DNA from: Triplophysa rosa
Lineage: Eukaryota; Chordata; Actinopteri; Cypriniformes; Nemacheilidae
Assembly (NCBI RefSeq): GCF_024868665.1
Contig: NC_079890.1
Location: forward strand, 5,750,500-5,814,499
Length of the DNA: 64,000 nt
Reading direction: 5' to 3'
The first letter of the stretch is position 1, and each line of letters starts with the position of its first letter. The notes under the pieces are model-generated. The model made no database searches. It saw nothing but the letters and a program-made list of their open reading frames with translations, and had not been told where the DNA came from. Positions 16,333 through 26,341 of this stretch are shown here, in pieces. The translations under genes were made by a program, and so were the position numbers.

Positions 16333-16480
16333 CGTCTCGAATGTGCCATTTTAGATGTTCACAAAGGATGGCATGTTTAGTCGACACGAATGTACAGCCT
16401 TCAACATGGCATCTAGAATTGAGATCATGTTGTTCAGATCTGTTTGTTATTTTTGCGGGCTTTCTATGTTTGCGGTACAT
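16333..16480 (-). pseudogene. C2H2 zinc-finger exon remnant of a transposon gene
   Basis: The minus-strand open frame contains CHVEGCTFVSTKHAILCEHL followed by KWH, a C2H2 finger with C-x4-C-x12-H-x3-H spacing, then a GT donor at 16332-16331. Fish DNA transposons often carry such an N-terminal finger. The DIRS insertion begins shortly upstream (about 16.53 kb) and probably removed the rest of the exon. Confidence 0.5.
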
Positions 16481-16529
16481 GTGCGACTGAAGTGCAGAAT
16501 GTCGAGGATAATCATCAGCCTAAGCACTC

Positions 16530-19500
16530 TCATTCGATGGTGCGTTTTGCTACATCATCGCCAGGCAGGTAAAACTGCAGAGCCGATCTCCTCTCCAGGG
16601 GCCCCCCCACGGCGAGGGATCCGCACTGCCAGCCATCAAACAACCCCCGGGAGGTCGATGAAGCAGAACGTACCCCTAGCCTCCCTGTCTCGGTCCCTGG
16701 GAGCCTGACAAGAGCTTCCCAAACCGTCACGGTGACTACGGGATACGGTCCGTCTCGGCTACGCGATCCAACTCCCCAGACGCCCGCCCAAGTTTCGGGG
16801 CATTCTCTCAACCTCGGCAGAGGCAAGGATGCTCCCGTTCTTGGGGCCGAGGTCGCCACCCCTCTGGTGAGGAAGCGATCATGCTCGCCCCTCTAGCCGA
16901 GATGTTCAACGGGTTTTACAGCCCGTACTTCATCGTCCCCAAAAAAGCGGGGATCGCTAGATCTGCGTACCCTGAACAGGCACCTACTCAAGCTGCCGTT
17001 CAGGATGCTCACGCAGAAGCGCATCCTGGCATCTATCAGATGTCAAGATGGATTCATGGCAATCGACCTGAAGTACGCTTACTCTCATGTCTCAATTCTC
17101 CCTCATCACCGCCCGTTCCTACGGTTCGCTTTCGAGGGTCAGGCATATTAGTACAGAGTCCTCCCTTTTGGTCTGTCCCTGTCCCCACGAGTCTTCACGA
17201 AGATTGTGGAAGCCTCCCCTCAGGGAGAGAGGTGTGCGGGTACTAAACTATCTCGACGACTGGCTCATTTGACACACTCGCGAGTGCTTCGGCACCTAGA
17301 TCGGTTGGGACCACAGGTCAGCTGAGAAAAGAGCAAACTCTCCTCTGTGCAGAGCATCCTCTTTTTTGGTATGGAACTCAACTCTGTCTCCATTACAGCA
17401 CGACTGACTCAGAAAGCACTCAGTCAGTATTGAACTGCCTGGAATATTTCAAGCAGCCAGGTGTCCCCCTGAAATTCAGAGGCTCCTGGGCACATGGCAT
17501 CCTCGGCAGTGGTGATACCCCTCGGGTTGATGCACATGAGACTGCTCCAACACTGGCTACAGAGTCGAGTTCCCTGGAGAGCGTGGCACACGGGCAGCAG
17601 GCGGATGGTGATTACGCCTCTCTGCCGACGCACCCTAACCCCTGGTCTTCAATGACCTTTCTACGGATGGGGGTCCCTCTCAGGCAGGTCATGAGGTGCG
17701 TCGTGGTGATGACAGACGCCTCCCTGCAGGGTTGGGGTGCCATATGCAACAGACACGCAGTGTCGGGGCGATGGACGGGCCCCCGCCTGCGCAGGCATAT
17801 CAACTGCCTAGAGTTATTGGATGTGCTACTTGCACTGAAGGGGCTACAACCTCTCGTGCAGGCCAAGCACGTGCTGGTCCGGCGGACAGCACAACTGCCA
17901 TAGCGTATATCAACCGCCAGGGTGGCGTTCGCTCACGGCAGCTAACACGACTTGCCCGACGCCTCCTCCTGTGGAGTCCGCAGGTGAGCAGATCCCTGCG
18001 AGCCACACATCCTAGGCGACCTGAACCAGACAGCCGATGCGCTCTCTCATCAGTTGACGCCTCGCGGAGAGTGGCGACTCCACCCCCGCGCAGTCCACCT
18101 CATTGGGTACAGTTCGGGTGGGCTCAGGTAGACCTGTTTGCCTCCCTGGACACCACCGATTCCCCTGACGAAGGACCTGCTTTCCCAAGGGAAGGGCACG
18201 TTATGGCATCCCAGGCCAGACCTCTGGAATCTCCATGTCTGGCCCCTGGATGAAATGAGGAGATTCTGATTGGCCTACCCCCTGCGGCGGTTAGGACCAT
18301 CACTCAGGCTAGGGCCCTGGCCACTAGGCGGCTATACGCCTGTAAGTGGTGCCTCTTCTCATCCTGGTGCTCTTCTCTGCGGAGTTGCTCGATTGGGAAT
18401 GTTCTGTCCTTCCAGAGACTCGAGAGTAATCTCTCCCCTTCCACACTGAACGTGTATTTAGCCGCTATTGCCACTCATCACGACCCAGTTGCTGGTAAGT
18501 CTCTAGGACAGCACAACCTGATCAATTGGTTCCTAAGGGGTGCGGGAAGGCACTGCCTCACCCGCGCTCCGTACCCTCTTGCGACCTTGATGCGGTCCTG
18601 GAGCCCCTCGGAGATGCCACTCTTTCTCACCTCATGATGAAGACGGCTCTCCGGATGGCGCTCAAGAGGGTAGCGGACGTAAAAGCATTCTCCGTGTCCA
18701 CAGTTTGCCTAGAACTCGGGCCCGGTGATTCTCACGCTATCCTGAGACCCCGGCCCGGCTACGTGCCCAAAGTTCCCACCACTCCCCCTACACCAGGTGG
18801 TGAACTTCAGGCGCTCCCCACCGGGGAGGAAGACTCAACCCCATCCGTGTTGTGTCCAGAACGCGCATTTCGCCTCTGCTTGGACTGCACGCAGAGCCAC
18901 AGGAGCTCTGAGCAGCTCTTTGTCTGTTTTGGAGATCAGCAGGGAGGGCTGTCTCAAACAGAGATTGGTGCACTGAATCATGGACGCCATCACTATGGCG
19001 TACCTGTCCTAAGATCACCTGCGCCCACTGGGTGAGAGTTCTCTCCACACGGAGTACAGCCTCCTCGTGGGCACTGGCTCGAGGCGCCTCTCTGGCAGAC
19101 ATCTGCAGAGCTGCGGCTTGGGCTACACCCATCACCTTCGCGAGGTCCTACAGCCTCCGCGTAAAACCGGTATCAGCTCGAGTCTTGCAGGCATCAGGCA
19201 AGACTGGCGGCCGGTAGGGTGTACGCCTATGACAGTACCCCCCCTTTCTCCTAAGGGGGTCAGCGTACTAACTAGCCTCCCTTCTTCCCCCACTGGGTGA
19301 AGAACAGGCACTCCATCTACCACTAAGCAAGCACCTCCTGCGGGCAGGCTGGGCAGAGCAGCCCTGCCCCTTAGGCCGGGTACCAACTGAGTTATCCACA
19401 ACATAGCTCTAACCGGACCTAGTGCTACCGGACGTTGTAACCCCCCAGCAGGGCGGTTTATCTTCATGATTGGTTACCACCTTGGTAACCCATGACCTTC

Positions 19501-20276
19501 CCTAGGTGGACCTCCACCTTGCGGTTTACTCCTTCAGTCCGCACATTCTTCCCATGAGTTCTCCCCCATTGGTGAGACCATGTTGGTATCTCCACTAAAC
19601 TCCGCCCTCCGGTAGGAAGTGGTCTCTGTAGCGCATCCCCCGCTTGAGGAAGTAGAGCTTACCCAGTGGCCTTATGGTACCAGGCGGCTTCTCGCTGTTA
19701 GAGAAACAAGGCGCCGCCTGTGACGCCGAAGGCAGGGGCCTTCCCACCTTTCAAGTAAAGCTCTGAGACCCCATACCTACCCACTGGTAGGTTACAATTT
19801 CGCGGTAGCGGTCACGGCTGACACGCCCAGGCCAGTCACCATCGCTTCGCTAGAGATTGTGACAAGGCACAGTGTTGTGGCATTTTCCATAGGAACCCCA
19901 TCTGTCGGCTCGACACAACGTCGAGAGACCGACAGAAAGGGAACGTCTTGGTTACGGATGTAACCTCAGTTCCCTGATGGACCGAACGAGACGTTGTGTC
20001 CTTCTTGCCACAACACGTGCTGCCCACTGCAGCAGTCGTAAGAGGTCTCAGGCTCCTCAGAACTAAGGTGAATGAATGAGGCACGCCGTCTCCCTTTTAT
20101 ACCCGGATATCCGGGGGTCCGGCATGCAAATTTCATTCGGCAATTTTCATTGGCCTTTTCTAAGAAGTCGGAAGCGATTGGTTCTCAGGGACGAACCCCA
20201 TCTGTCGGGTCAACACAACATCTCGTTCCCTCGATCAGGGAACTGAGGTTACATCCGTAACCAAGACGTTCCCTTT
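16530..20276 (+). mobile_element. DIRS-type retroelement A, decayed and 5'-truncated
   Basis: GC-rich block with broken frames in DIRS order. Reverse transcriptase traces are at about 16880-17275 (GFYSPYFIVPKK; LNYLDDWL at 17243-17269). RNase H traces are at about 17690-17960 (VVMTDASLQGWGA; AIAYINRQGG). The tyrosine recombinase N-terminal part is at about 18290-18640 (TLNVYLAAIATHHDP) and its catalytic part at about 18840-19230 (EQLFVCFGDQQGG; STASSWALARGASLADICRA). Many frameshifts and deletions separate them, and the catalytic His of the AHSTR motif is changed. The right end has an internal copy (19889-20000) and a terminal copy (20190-20276) of the same GTCGACACAACGT / GGTTAC...GTAACC / AACGTCT words in opposite orientation, as DIRS elements have. 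No left inverted repeat is present. Confidence 0.8.
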
Positions 20277-20461
20277 CGAGAGAGGTCTCTCTACATTGCG
20301 TGAAACGCTAGGGGAATCCCCTTCTCCAACCTTTACTGAATCCTTATTGAATAACGCCAGCGAAAATAAAATGTAACTGGCCAATGCCGGTCAAGACGGC
20401 GCTTAGGGGCGTGAGCCACCCCTATATAACTCGCCGTCTGGACCGCATTTCTCAGTATCTT
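20277..20461 (+). repeat. left inverted terminal repeat of DIRS B
   Basis: It pairs with 25315-25488 read in reverse (shared words include GGGGAATCCCCTTCTCCAAC and GTCAAGACGGCGCTTAGGGG). It contains CCCTATATAACTCG, a TATA-like element just ahead of the gag start, and probably serves as the promoter. Confidence 0.88.
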
Positions 20462-20547
20462 TCTCCTTCACTCACCTTTTGCATGCTGTTGAGGATACGC
20501 TTCAGAGAAGAGGACTTCATCGGATCCTTCTGCTCGTGTGTTCCGGT

Positions 20548-21818
20548 ATGCCGATATGCAATTTATGTTCGGGGCCCATCGACCCGCAGGACACGCACTC
20601 ACACTGCGTGCTCTGCCTGGGTCTGGCCCATGCAGAGGGGGCTCTCTCTGAGTCTAACTGCCCGCACTGCGAAGACCTTTCGGTGCGGATGCTTAAGGCT
20701 CGGAGAGTCACCGCCCTCAGAGATTTTGTTAGGCAGCGTCCCGCCGCCGCCAGCAAGTCGCTGGCGGGACCGCCGCCCCTCCCCCCCAGGGGAGATAAAG
20801 AGCTGGACCGCCGTCATCGCTCTCGGCCCCCCGGGTCACCAGTGTTTTTCGTGGATGAGAGCCTCCGTCCCGCTGATGAAGCTACGGAGATGATCCGGTT
20901 TGGCGCTTCGGGAGATGAAGACGAGCTCATGTCGCTGGCAGCTTCGGACAGGGATCTGTCGGGGTCAGAGGAGCTAGCGACGTCGGAGAAGGAGCGGGCG
21001 GAGTGGGATGCCCCTCCCGCTGTTCACGAAGAGCTCATCCGTGTTCTCACCAGGGCCGTACAAGACCTTGGCCTCGAGTGGAACTCCCCCGACGAGCCAG
21101 CGAGGAGTAAGCTGGACACGTGGTTTCTTCAGCCGGGCCGCCGCACCGCCGCCCAGAAGAAACGCACGCCTTTTTTCCCAGATGTCCACAAGGAGGTAGT
21201 GAAAGCGCGGTCTGCGCCCCAGTTGGCGCGCACCCACGCCTCAGGATCGGCCATTTTCTCCCTGGTGGATGGTGCGGAAGCCCGCGTCTATGCACGCATT
21301 CTCGCCATCGAGCAGGCGATTGCGGTGCACCTGGGTCCGTCTTCGTCATCGCTGCGATCCGAGGTGGTGCTGCCATCTAAACTGTGCCGGATGACCGCCC
21401 ACATAGCAGAGAAGGCGTATGCCGCCTCTGGGGAGGCTGCCTCTGCGCTACACATCATGGCGGTCCTCCAGGTTTTCCAGGCTCAGCTGCTGCGTTCTCT
21501 GGGCGGGGAAGAACCAACCTGGACGGCGTTAAGGACCTTGCCACGGATTTCGCGCTCATGGCCACTAAGCGCACAGCCCAAGCCATCGGCCGCACCATGG
21601 GCTTCATGGTTGCGCTCTGCCGTCACCTGTGGCTGACGCTCACGGAGCTCAAGGAGGCGGACAAGAGAGCCCTCCTGAACGCTCCGCTGTCTCCCTCTGG
21701 TCTATTCGGGGACGCCGTGGATGCCGTCATCCAGCGTTTCACGGAGGACCAGAAGCGCTCACGCGCTATGAGCCAGGTACTCCCCAGACGCCCCGCCCAG
21801 CTGTCTTCGCGTCACTGA
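20548..21818 (+). pseudogene. DIRS B gag-like ORF1, frameshifted
   Basis: The frame starts at the ATG of MPICNLCSGPIDPQDTHSHC. The Cys/His cluster CNLC...H.HC.LC...H...C..CEDL at the N-terminus is typical of fish DIRS ORF1. A serine/proline-rich acidic middle follows. At about 21510-21540 the reading moves to another frame (NLDGVKDLATDFALMATKRT, then AQAIGRTMGFMVALCRHLWL) and stops near 21818, so a one-base indel has broken the product. A Pro/Arg-rich tail continues in broken frames to about 22080. It is a presumed structural protein that packages element RNA. Confidence 0.7.
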
Positions 21819-22399
21819 TCCTCATCTGCGCGCTCGGCGCAGAGACCGGTGAAGCAGCCTATGCTCGCGGCCCCCTCCGCCGCCGCAGCTCCCTCACTGG
21901 CGGTTCGCCCCAAACAGTGGCGAGACATGCCCAGGAAGCGCCACGGCCCGGGGAAGGATGGTTGCCCAAGGGGAGGTTCGGCGTCGGGGCCGAAGCCGAG
22001 TTCCTGACGAGTTCGCTGGGAGGAGGAACGTGCTCGACGGGGGACCTCCCGCGAAGAGTCCGAGGTTCTTGTCTGTCCCCCTAGCGGTTGCGGGCGACAC
22101 AGAGAACGATTATGTTATGGATGTTGTTGTGTCAAATGTAATAAAAATGCACACATTTTCACAATCAGAGCATCTTCCTCCTCTGATGAACACAGAAAGC
22201 TCGCCGCCTCCATGCCGCGAGCTGCTGTTGTCTCATCCTGTGCCAAGCTGGTCGCACCCCCGGATTTACAGTGATGCACCAATCCCGCCTTATGTCCTGT
22301 CTCAGAGCACTCTCGGCGGAGCTCGGAGCGGCGGTTGTACGCCGCCCCTGAGTCCGCCGACGGCGGTCTCCCCCTCGCGCAGGATAACCTGGAGAGTGC

Positions 22400-24137
22400 A
22401 GAACGAGATGCTGCGTCCCTTGCAGGTTTGCAAGGAAGCATGGAAGTCCATCCCAGGTATCTCGCCCTGGGTGCTGAATATAGTAGAGAACGGCTACTCG
22501 CTCCAGTTTCGGCGCAGGCCGCCCCGCTTCAATGGCGTGGTCCTGTTCGTAGTCTCCCCACGGAATATATCGCTGTTGAGACAGGAGATCGACAGCCTCC
22601 TCGATCCACTAGTCCCCTCAAGCGAGAGAGCGGCTTCTACAGCCGCTATTTTGTCGTTCCAAAGAGAGATGGGGGCTTCCGGCCGATTCTAGACCTGAGA
22701 CCCATCAATCGTGCGCTGTACAAATGCACTTTCAGAATGTTGACGATAAAACAGATCCTCGCGCAGACTCGGCCTGGGGACTGGTTTATTTCAGTGGATC
22801 TAAAAGATGCATACTTTCATGTTCAAATAGCCCCTCGCCACAGGCGCTTTCTGAGGTTTGCATTCAAGGGCACCGCGTACCAATTCATGGTGCTCCCCTT
22901 CGGGCTGGCGTTAACTCCGCGCACTTTTACAAAGATAGTGGATGCAGCTTTATCCCCTCTGAGAGCGAGCGGTATGCGCATTCTGAATTATTTGGACGAT
23001 TGGCTAGTTTTAGCCCACTCGCAAGAGATGCTCGATGCCCATGTATGCAGGCTCCTTTTGCACATGAAAGCCTTGGGGCTGTGTGTAAACAGACAGAAGA
23101 GCGTGCTTCTCCCCAGCCGGTCGATCGTGTATTTGGGAGTGTGCTTAGACTCGATCACCATGCGTGCTCATCTGAGCCCAGAGCGCATTCAACGTATCAG
23201 GTCGACCTTGAGCCTTTTCAGTCTGGGACGTCCCTTCTCACTAAAAGTGTTTCAGAGGCTGCTGGGGCTGATGGCGTCAGCAACCGCAGTGTGCCACCTC
23301 TGTTTGTTGTTCATGCGTCCCCTGCAGCTCTGGCTGAGGTCCCGCGTGCCGAGAAATGCTTGGTTAGCGGGGCACGTGAGAGTCGCAGTAACACGCGGAT
23401 GTCTAAACACCCTGAAGCCTTGGCGCAACCATGACATGTATCGCCGCGGCGTCCAGTTGGGTCCTATCACAGGGCAGAAAGTGGTTACGACGGACGCATC
23501 TCTGACAGGATGGGGAGCCCTGTGCGACAGCGCCCCGGCCTCGGGCTCCTGGTTGGAGTCAGAGAGACAGTGGCATATCAACCGCTTAGAGTTGAAAGCG
23601 GTTTTCTTGGCCCTCAAGTGCTTTCTCCCGCAGATCGAGTCGCAACATGTACTGATTCGTACGGACAACACGTCAGTAGTGTCATACATAAATCGACAGG
23701 GCAGTGTCCGTTCACGAGCCCTCTTCGAGCAGGCGGTGCAACTCCTCCTTTGGGCCGATCGTCACCTGCTCTCCATCAGGGCGATGCATGTGCCATGTCA
23801 GATGAACTGCGGAGCGGACATGCTGTCGAGGGACGGCCCCCGTCACGGGGAATGGAGGTTGAACCCTCAGTCAGTAAACTTGATCTGGGATCGGTTCGGA
23901 AAAGCAGATGTCGATCTTTTCGCGACGGAGAAGAATACGCATTGCCCTCTGTTCTTCTCCCTGTTGAGCTCCCCGCTGCGGGGGGATGTGCTCACAAGCC
24001 CGTGGCCGAGAGCCAGCCTCTATGCGTTTCCACCAGTGAAGATTTTACCGTTGGTGCTACGCAAAATCAGAACAGAGAAAGCTGCCGTGACGCTGTACGC
24101 CCCGAGATGGACAAATCAGCTGTGGTTATGTGCCTAA
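22400..24137 (+). pseudogene. DIRS B reverse transcriptase / RNase H, one frameshift
   Basis: Polymerase that copies the element RNA. The N-terminal part (AWKSIPGISPWVLNIVENGY) is in one frame up to about 22620. The rest is open from about 22620 to the stop at 24137 in a second frame, so a single indel separates them. RT motifs in order: YSRYFVVPKRDGGFRPILDL, ISVDLKDAYFHVQIAPRHRR, QFMVLPFGLALTPRTFTKIV and the catalytic YLDDWLV (Asp codons at 22995-23000). RNase H follows with VVTTDASLTGWGALCD, LELKAVFLALKCF, RTDNTSVVSYINRQGS and CGADMLSRDG. The YLDDW box and the RNase H spacing are DIRS/Pao-like rather than gypsy-like. The end (TNQLWLCA) runs into recombinase sequence, which suggests a deletion there. 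Confidence 0.85.
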
Positions 24138-24612
24138 GTCGCTCTCAACACCGTTTAGAGTGCAAGTTATATCCCTGTCTGCTTTCTCCCCGGAGCCACC
24201 AGTCTCGCAGGATTACGATGAGCACGCGCTGTGCCCGGTGCGAGGTTTGAGGATTTACATTGAGCGGTCTGCCGCGTTCAGACAGTTTGACCAGCTGTTC
24301 GTTTGCTACGGTGGACCAGCTAAGGGACGTCCCGTTTCAAAGCAGCGGTTGTCTCATTGGATAACAGACGCGATAGCGCTGGCATACGCCAGTCAGGGCT
24401 TGGACTGCCCGATCGATCTTAGGGCTCACTCTACTAGAGCTGTGGCCTCTTCATGGGCTTAGTCGAGAGGGGTGTCTGCTCAGGACATTTGTGCAGCAGC
24501 GGGCTGGTCTTCGCAGAATACCTTCGCCAGATTTTACAGGCTGGATGTGTCCTCTCTAGCGGCACAAGTGCTGTCTGTTTCGGCACCACCCACAGCTGCC
24601 TGTAGCGACTAA
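24138..24612 (+). pseudogene. DIRS B tyrosine recombinase, C-terminal half with stop
   Basis: Enzyme that would integrate the circular DNA copy. Only the catalytic half remains: HALCPVRGLRIYIERSAAFR, QLFVCYGGPAKGRPVSKQRL, the H-x2-R box RAHSTRAVASSWA, then an in-frame TAG at 24460-24462, then DICAAAGWSSQNTFARFYRL with the nucleophile Tyr, stopping at about 24612. The N-terminal SAM-like domain seen in element A (18290-18640) is missing. The TAG lies between the HxxR and Tyr motifs, so the protein as written is dead unless read through. Confidence 0.8.
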
Positions 24613-25156
24613 ACGGCTTAGCTATGCTGCGCTCAGCTAGGTCGTATAGGCGGTGGGGGAGGTGTAGCGTCTACGCCTATGAGCCGGTAGACGACGCTTT
24701 CTGCATAGCTTGGATCAGTACGTATTGCGACTTGAGACGGTGACAGTATTTGTTTTCGCCCCGTTCAATTCCACTCGTCGAGCTACTAGGTGTCCTTTTT
24801 CGACGGCGGGGGCAACCTGCCTCCGGCAGTTCTTATTAGCAGGCGCCCAGCTATTCCGTGCGCTGCTGTCTATCGCCCTTAACATCATTTCTTTGCTGTA
24901 TGTCCTGCCGCTCTAAACCTAGCGCGGCATCACAGCTCAGTTCACACTAAAAAGTTAGTGGTATGCAAATTTTTGCCAAAACTTAGGACCGATCAGATTG
25001 GCTCCCGCTTGCGCGGGATCCAATGGGCTTGATACTCATGCTCGAGGCCATGCCCTGTGGCTGAAGGGGGAGGTTTTTCTCTTCTTTTATCCTGATCATG
25101 CGGGGGAGCGCTGGTTTTCACTCTTTGCTGCTCTCACGGCGTGATTTTATTCGGTT

Positions 25157-25265
25157 CCCCTAGCGTTGTTTCACGCAATGTAGAGAGACCTCTCTCGAAA
25201 GGGAACGTCTCCGGTTACTGTCGTAACCTCGGTTCCCTAAGAGGAGGGAACAAGACATTGCGTAA
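25157..25265 (+). repeat. internal complementary region of DIRS B
   Basis: The left part (CACGCAATGTAGAGAGACCT) is the reverse complement of the element's left end. The right part (GTCTCCGGTTACTGTCGTAA onwards) is the reverse complement of its right end (25484-25541). The two meet at TCTCTCGAAAGGGAACGTC. Such a fused copy of both termini is the DIRS template for making the circle junction. Confidence 0.85.
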
Positions 25266-25314
25266 ACCGCTGTGCTTGCGTGCTCAGATGGTCGCGCTGT
25301 AATGTTTCAGTCGT

Positions 25315-25541
25315 AAGATTCTGAGGAATGCGGTCCAGACGGCGAGTTATATGGGGGTTGCGCACACCCCTAAGCGCCGTCTTGACCGGCATTGGCCAGT
25401 TACATTTTATTTTCACTGGCGTTATTCAATAAGGATTCAGTAAAGGTTGGAGAAGGGGATTCCCCTAGTGTTTCACGCAATGTCTCATTCCCTCCTCTCA
25501 GGGAATCGAGGTTACGACAGTAACCGGAGACGTTCGCCATG
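25315..25541 (+). repeat. right inverted terminal repeat and extension of DIRS B
   Basis: 25315-25488 is the reverse complement of the left repeat. 25484-25541 is a right-end extension with the palindromic GGTTACGACAGTAACC, also found in reverse in the internal complementary region. Confidence 0.85.
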
Positions 25542-26341
25542 TTTTTTGTGCAGTTTCACAATAAACGCGTATAATGTCTCCTCAGAGACGCCACAGTATT
25601 TACACACGAACATTGCGGGTTTTACGCTACCAGTAAATGTAAACTGTACAATTACATGAGGTAATTATTTAACAGCAAGCGATTATATAACTTAGAGAAT
25701 ACAACTTCAAACCAAACCCACAATTTGTCACACAAATACTCACCTGCTCACAACTCGGTCAACCCCAAGACAGAGACCTGTTTATGTTCCTTCTTCGAGG
25801 GTTAAATGTTCTAAGAAAAACGGGAGAAAGAAAAGAAACAATGATTTTTGCACAGACGGCGGAGTTTACTTTTCTTCAGTCCACAAACGAGTTTTCGCCA
25901 CAAAGCTCTCTACCTATCTGCGCGCTCGTCTAATGTAGGTCAGCAAAAGCACGAGGTAATTACGCGACGTGAAGTGACGCCCCCCATTTTAAATTAAATA
26001 ACTGAACCCATAATATCAAATTTGTATCAAATTAAACCTTTGCACCTGTCAAATTCTTGCATCTGTGTTTTGTCTTGGTTTTCTTCTTTCTTCAGGCGGA
26101 CACCAATGCCTTTCTGTGATTAGTCAAATTTCGCGCTCAAATACATTTACTGTATTTTGATTTACAGTAAATTAATTTACTGTAATTTACTGTACTTTAA
26201 TGGCGCCAAGATGATTTTTCCCACAATGCATCAGTAGCGTACAGTAACATAGGCCTACTGTAAAACTACTGTTCTACAGTAAAATACAGTTGATATTACA
26301 ATTAAATACTGTGTAATTTACAGAAATTGTTAACAGTGTGG

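Larger units (their letters stand above)
20277..25541 (+). mobile_element. DIRS-type retroelement B, full ends, internally deleted
   Basis: About 5.3 kb. It starts CGAGAGAGGTCTCTCTACATT directly after element A and ends about GTAACCGGAGACGTTC. It carries inverted terminal repeats (20277-20461 against 25315-25488), an internal complementary region (25157-25265), a gag-like frame, reverse transcriptase/RNase H, and the C-terminal part of a tyrosine recombinase. That is the DIRS1-like layout: no LTRs, no integrase, circular intermediate. Frameshifts in gag and RT, a missing recombinase N-terminal half and an in-frame stop in the recombinase mean it is not autonomous. Its sequence is still far less decayed than element A, so it is the younger insertion. 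Confidence 0.88.
14732..26341. mobile_element. DNA transposon with CTGTAAATT-type TIRs, split by two DIRS elements
   Basis: The left edge (CACACTGGTGCAATG...CTGTAGAATTTACAG) and the right edge (CTGTGTAATTTACAG...GTTAACAGTGTG) are imperfect inverted repeats rich in TTTACAGTAA words, extending about 200 bases at each side. Between them lie minus-strand zinc-finger exon remnants near the left end and the DIRS pair A-B at about 16.5-25.5 kb. The DNA after the DIRS pair (25.54-26.1 kb) is therefore read as the other half of the host transposon. No perfect target duplication was seen, so exact limits are approximate. Confidence 0.5.

Noticed and set aside
20517..21380. Several long frames opposite and beside the DIRS B gag region
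   Set aside because: They overlap the gag frame in GC-rich DNA and lack motifs; shadow frames.
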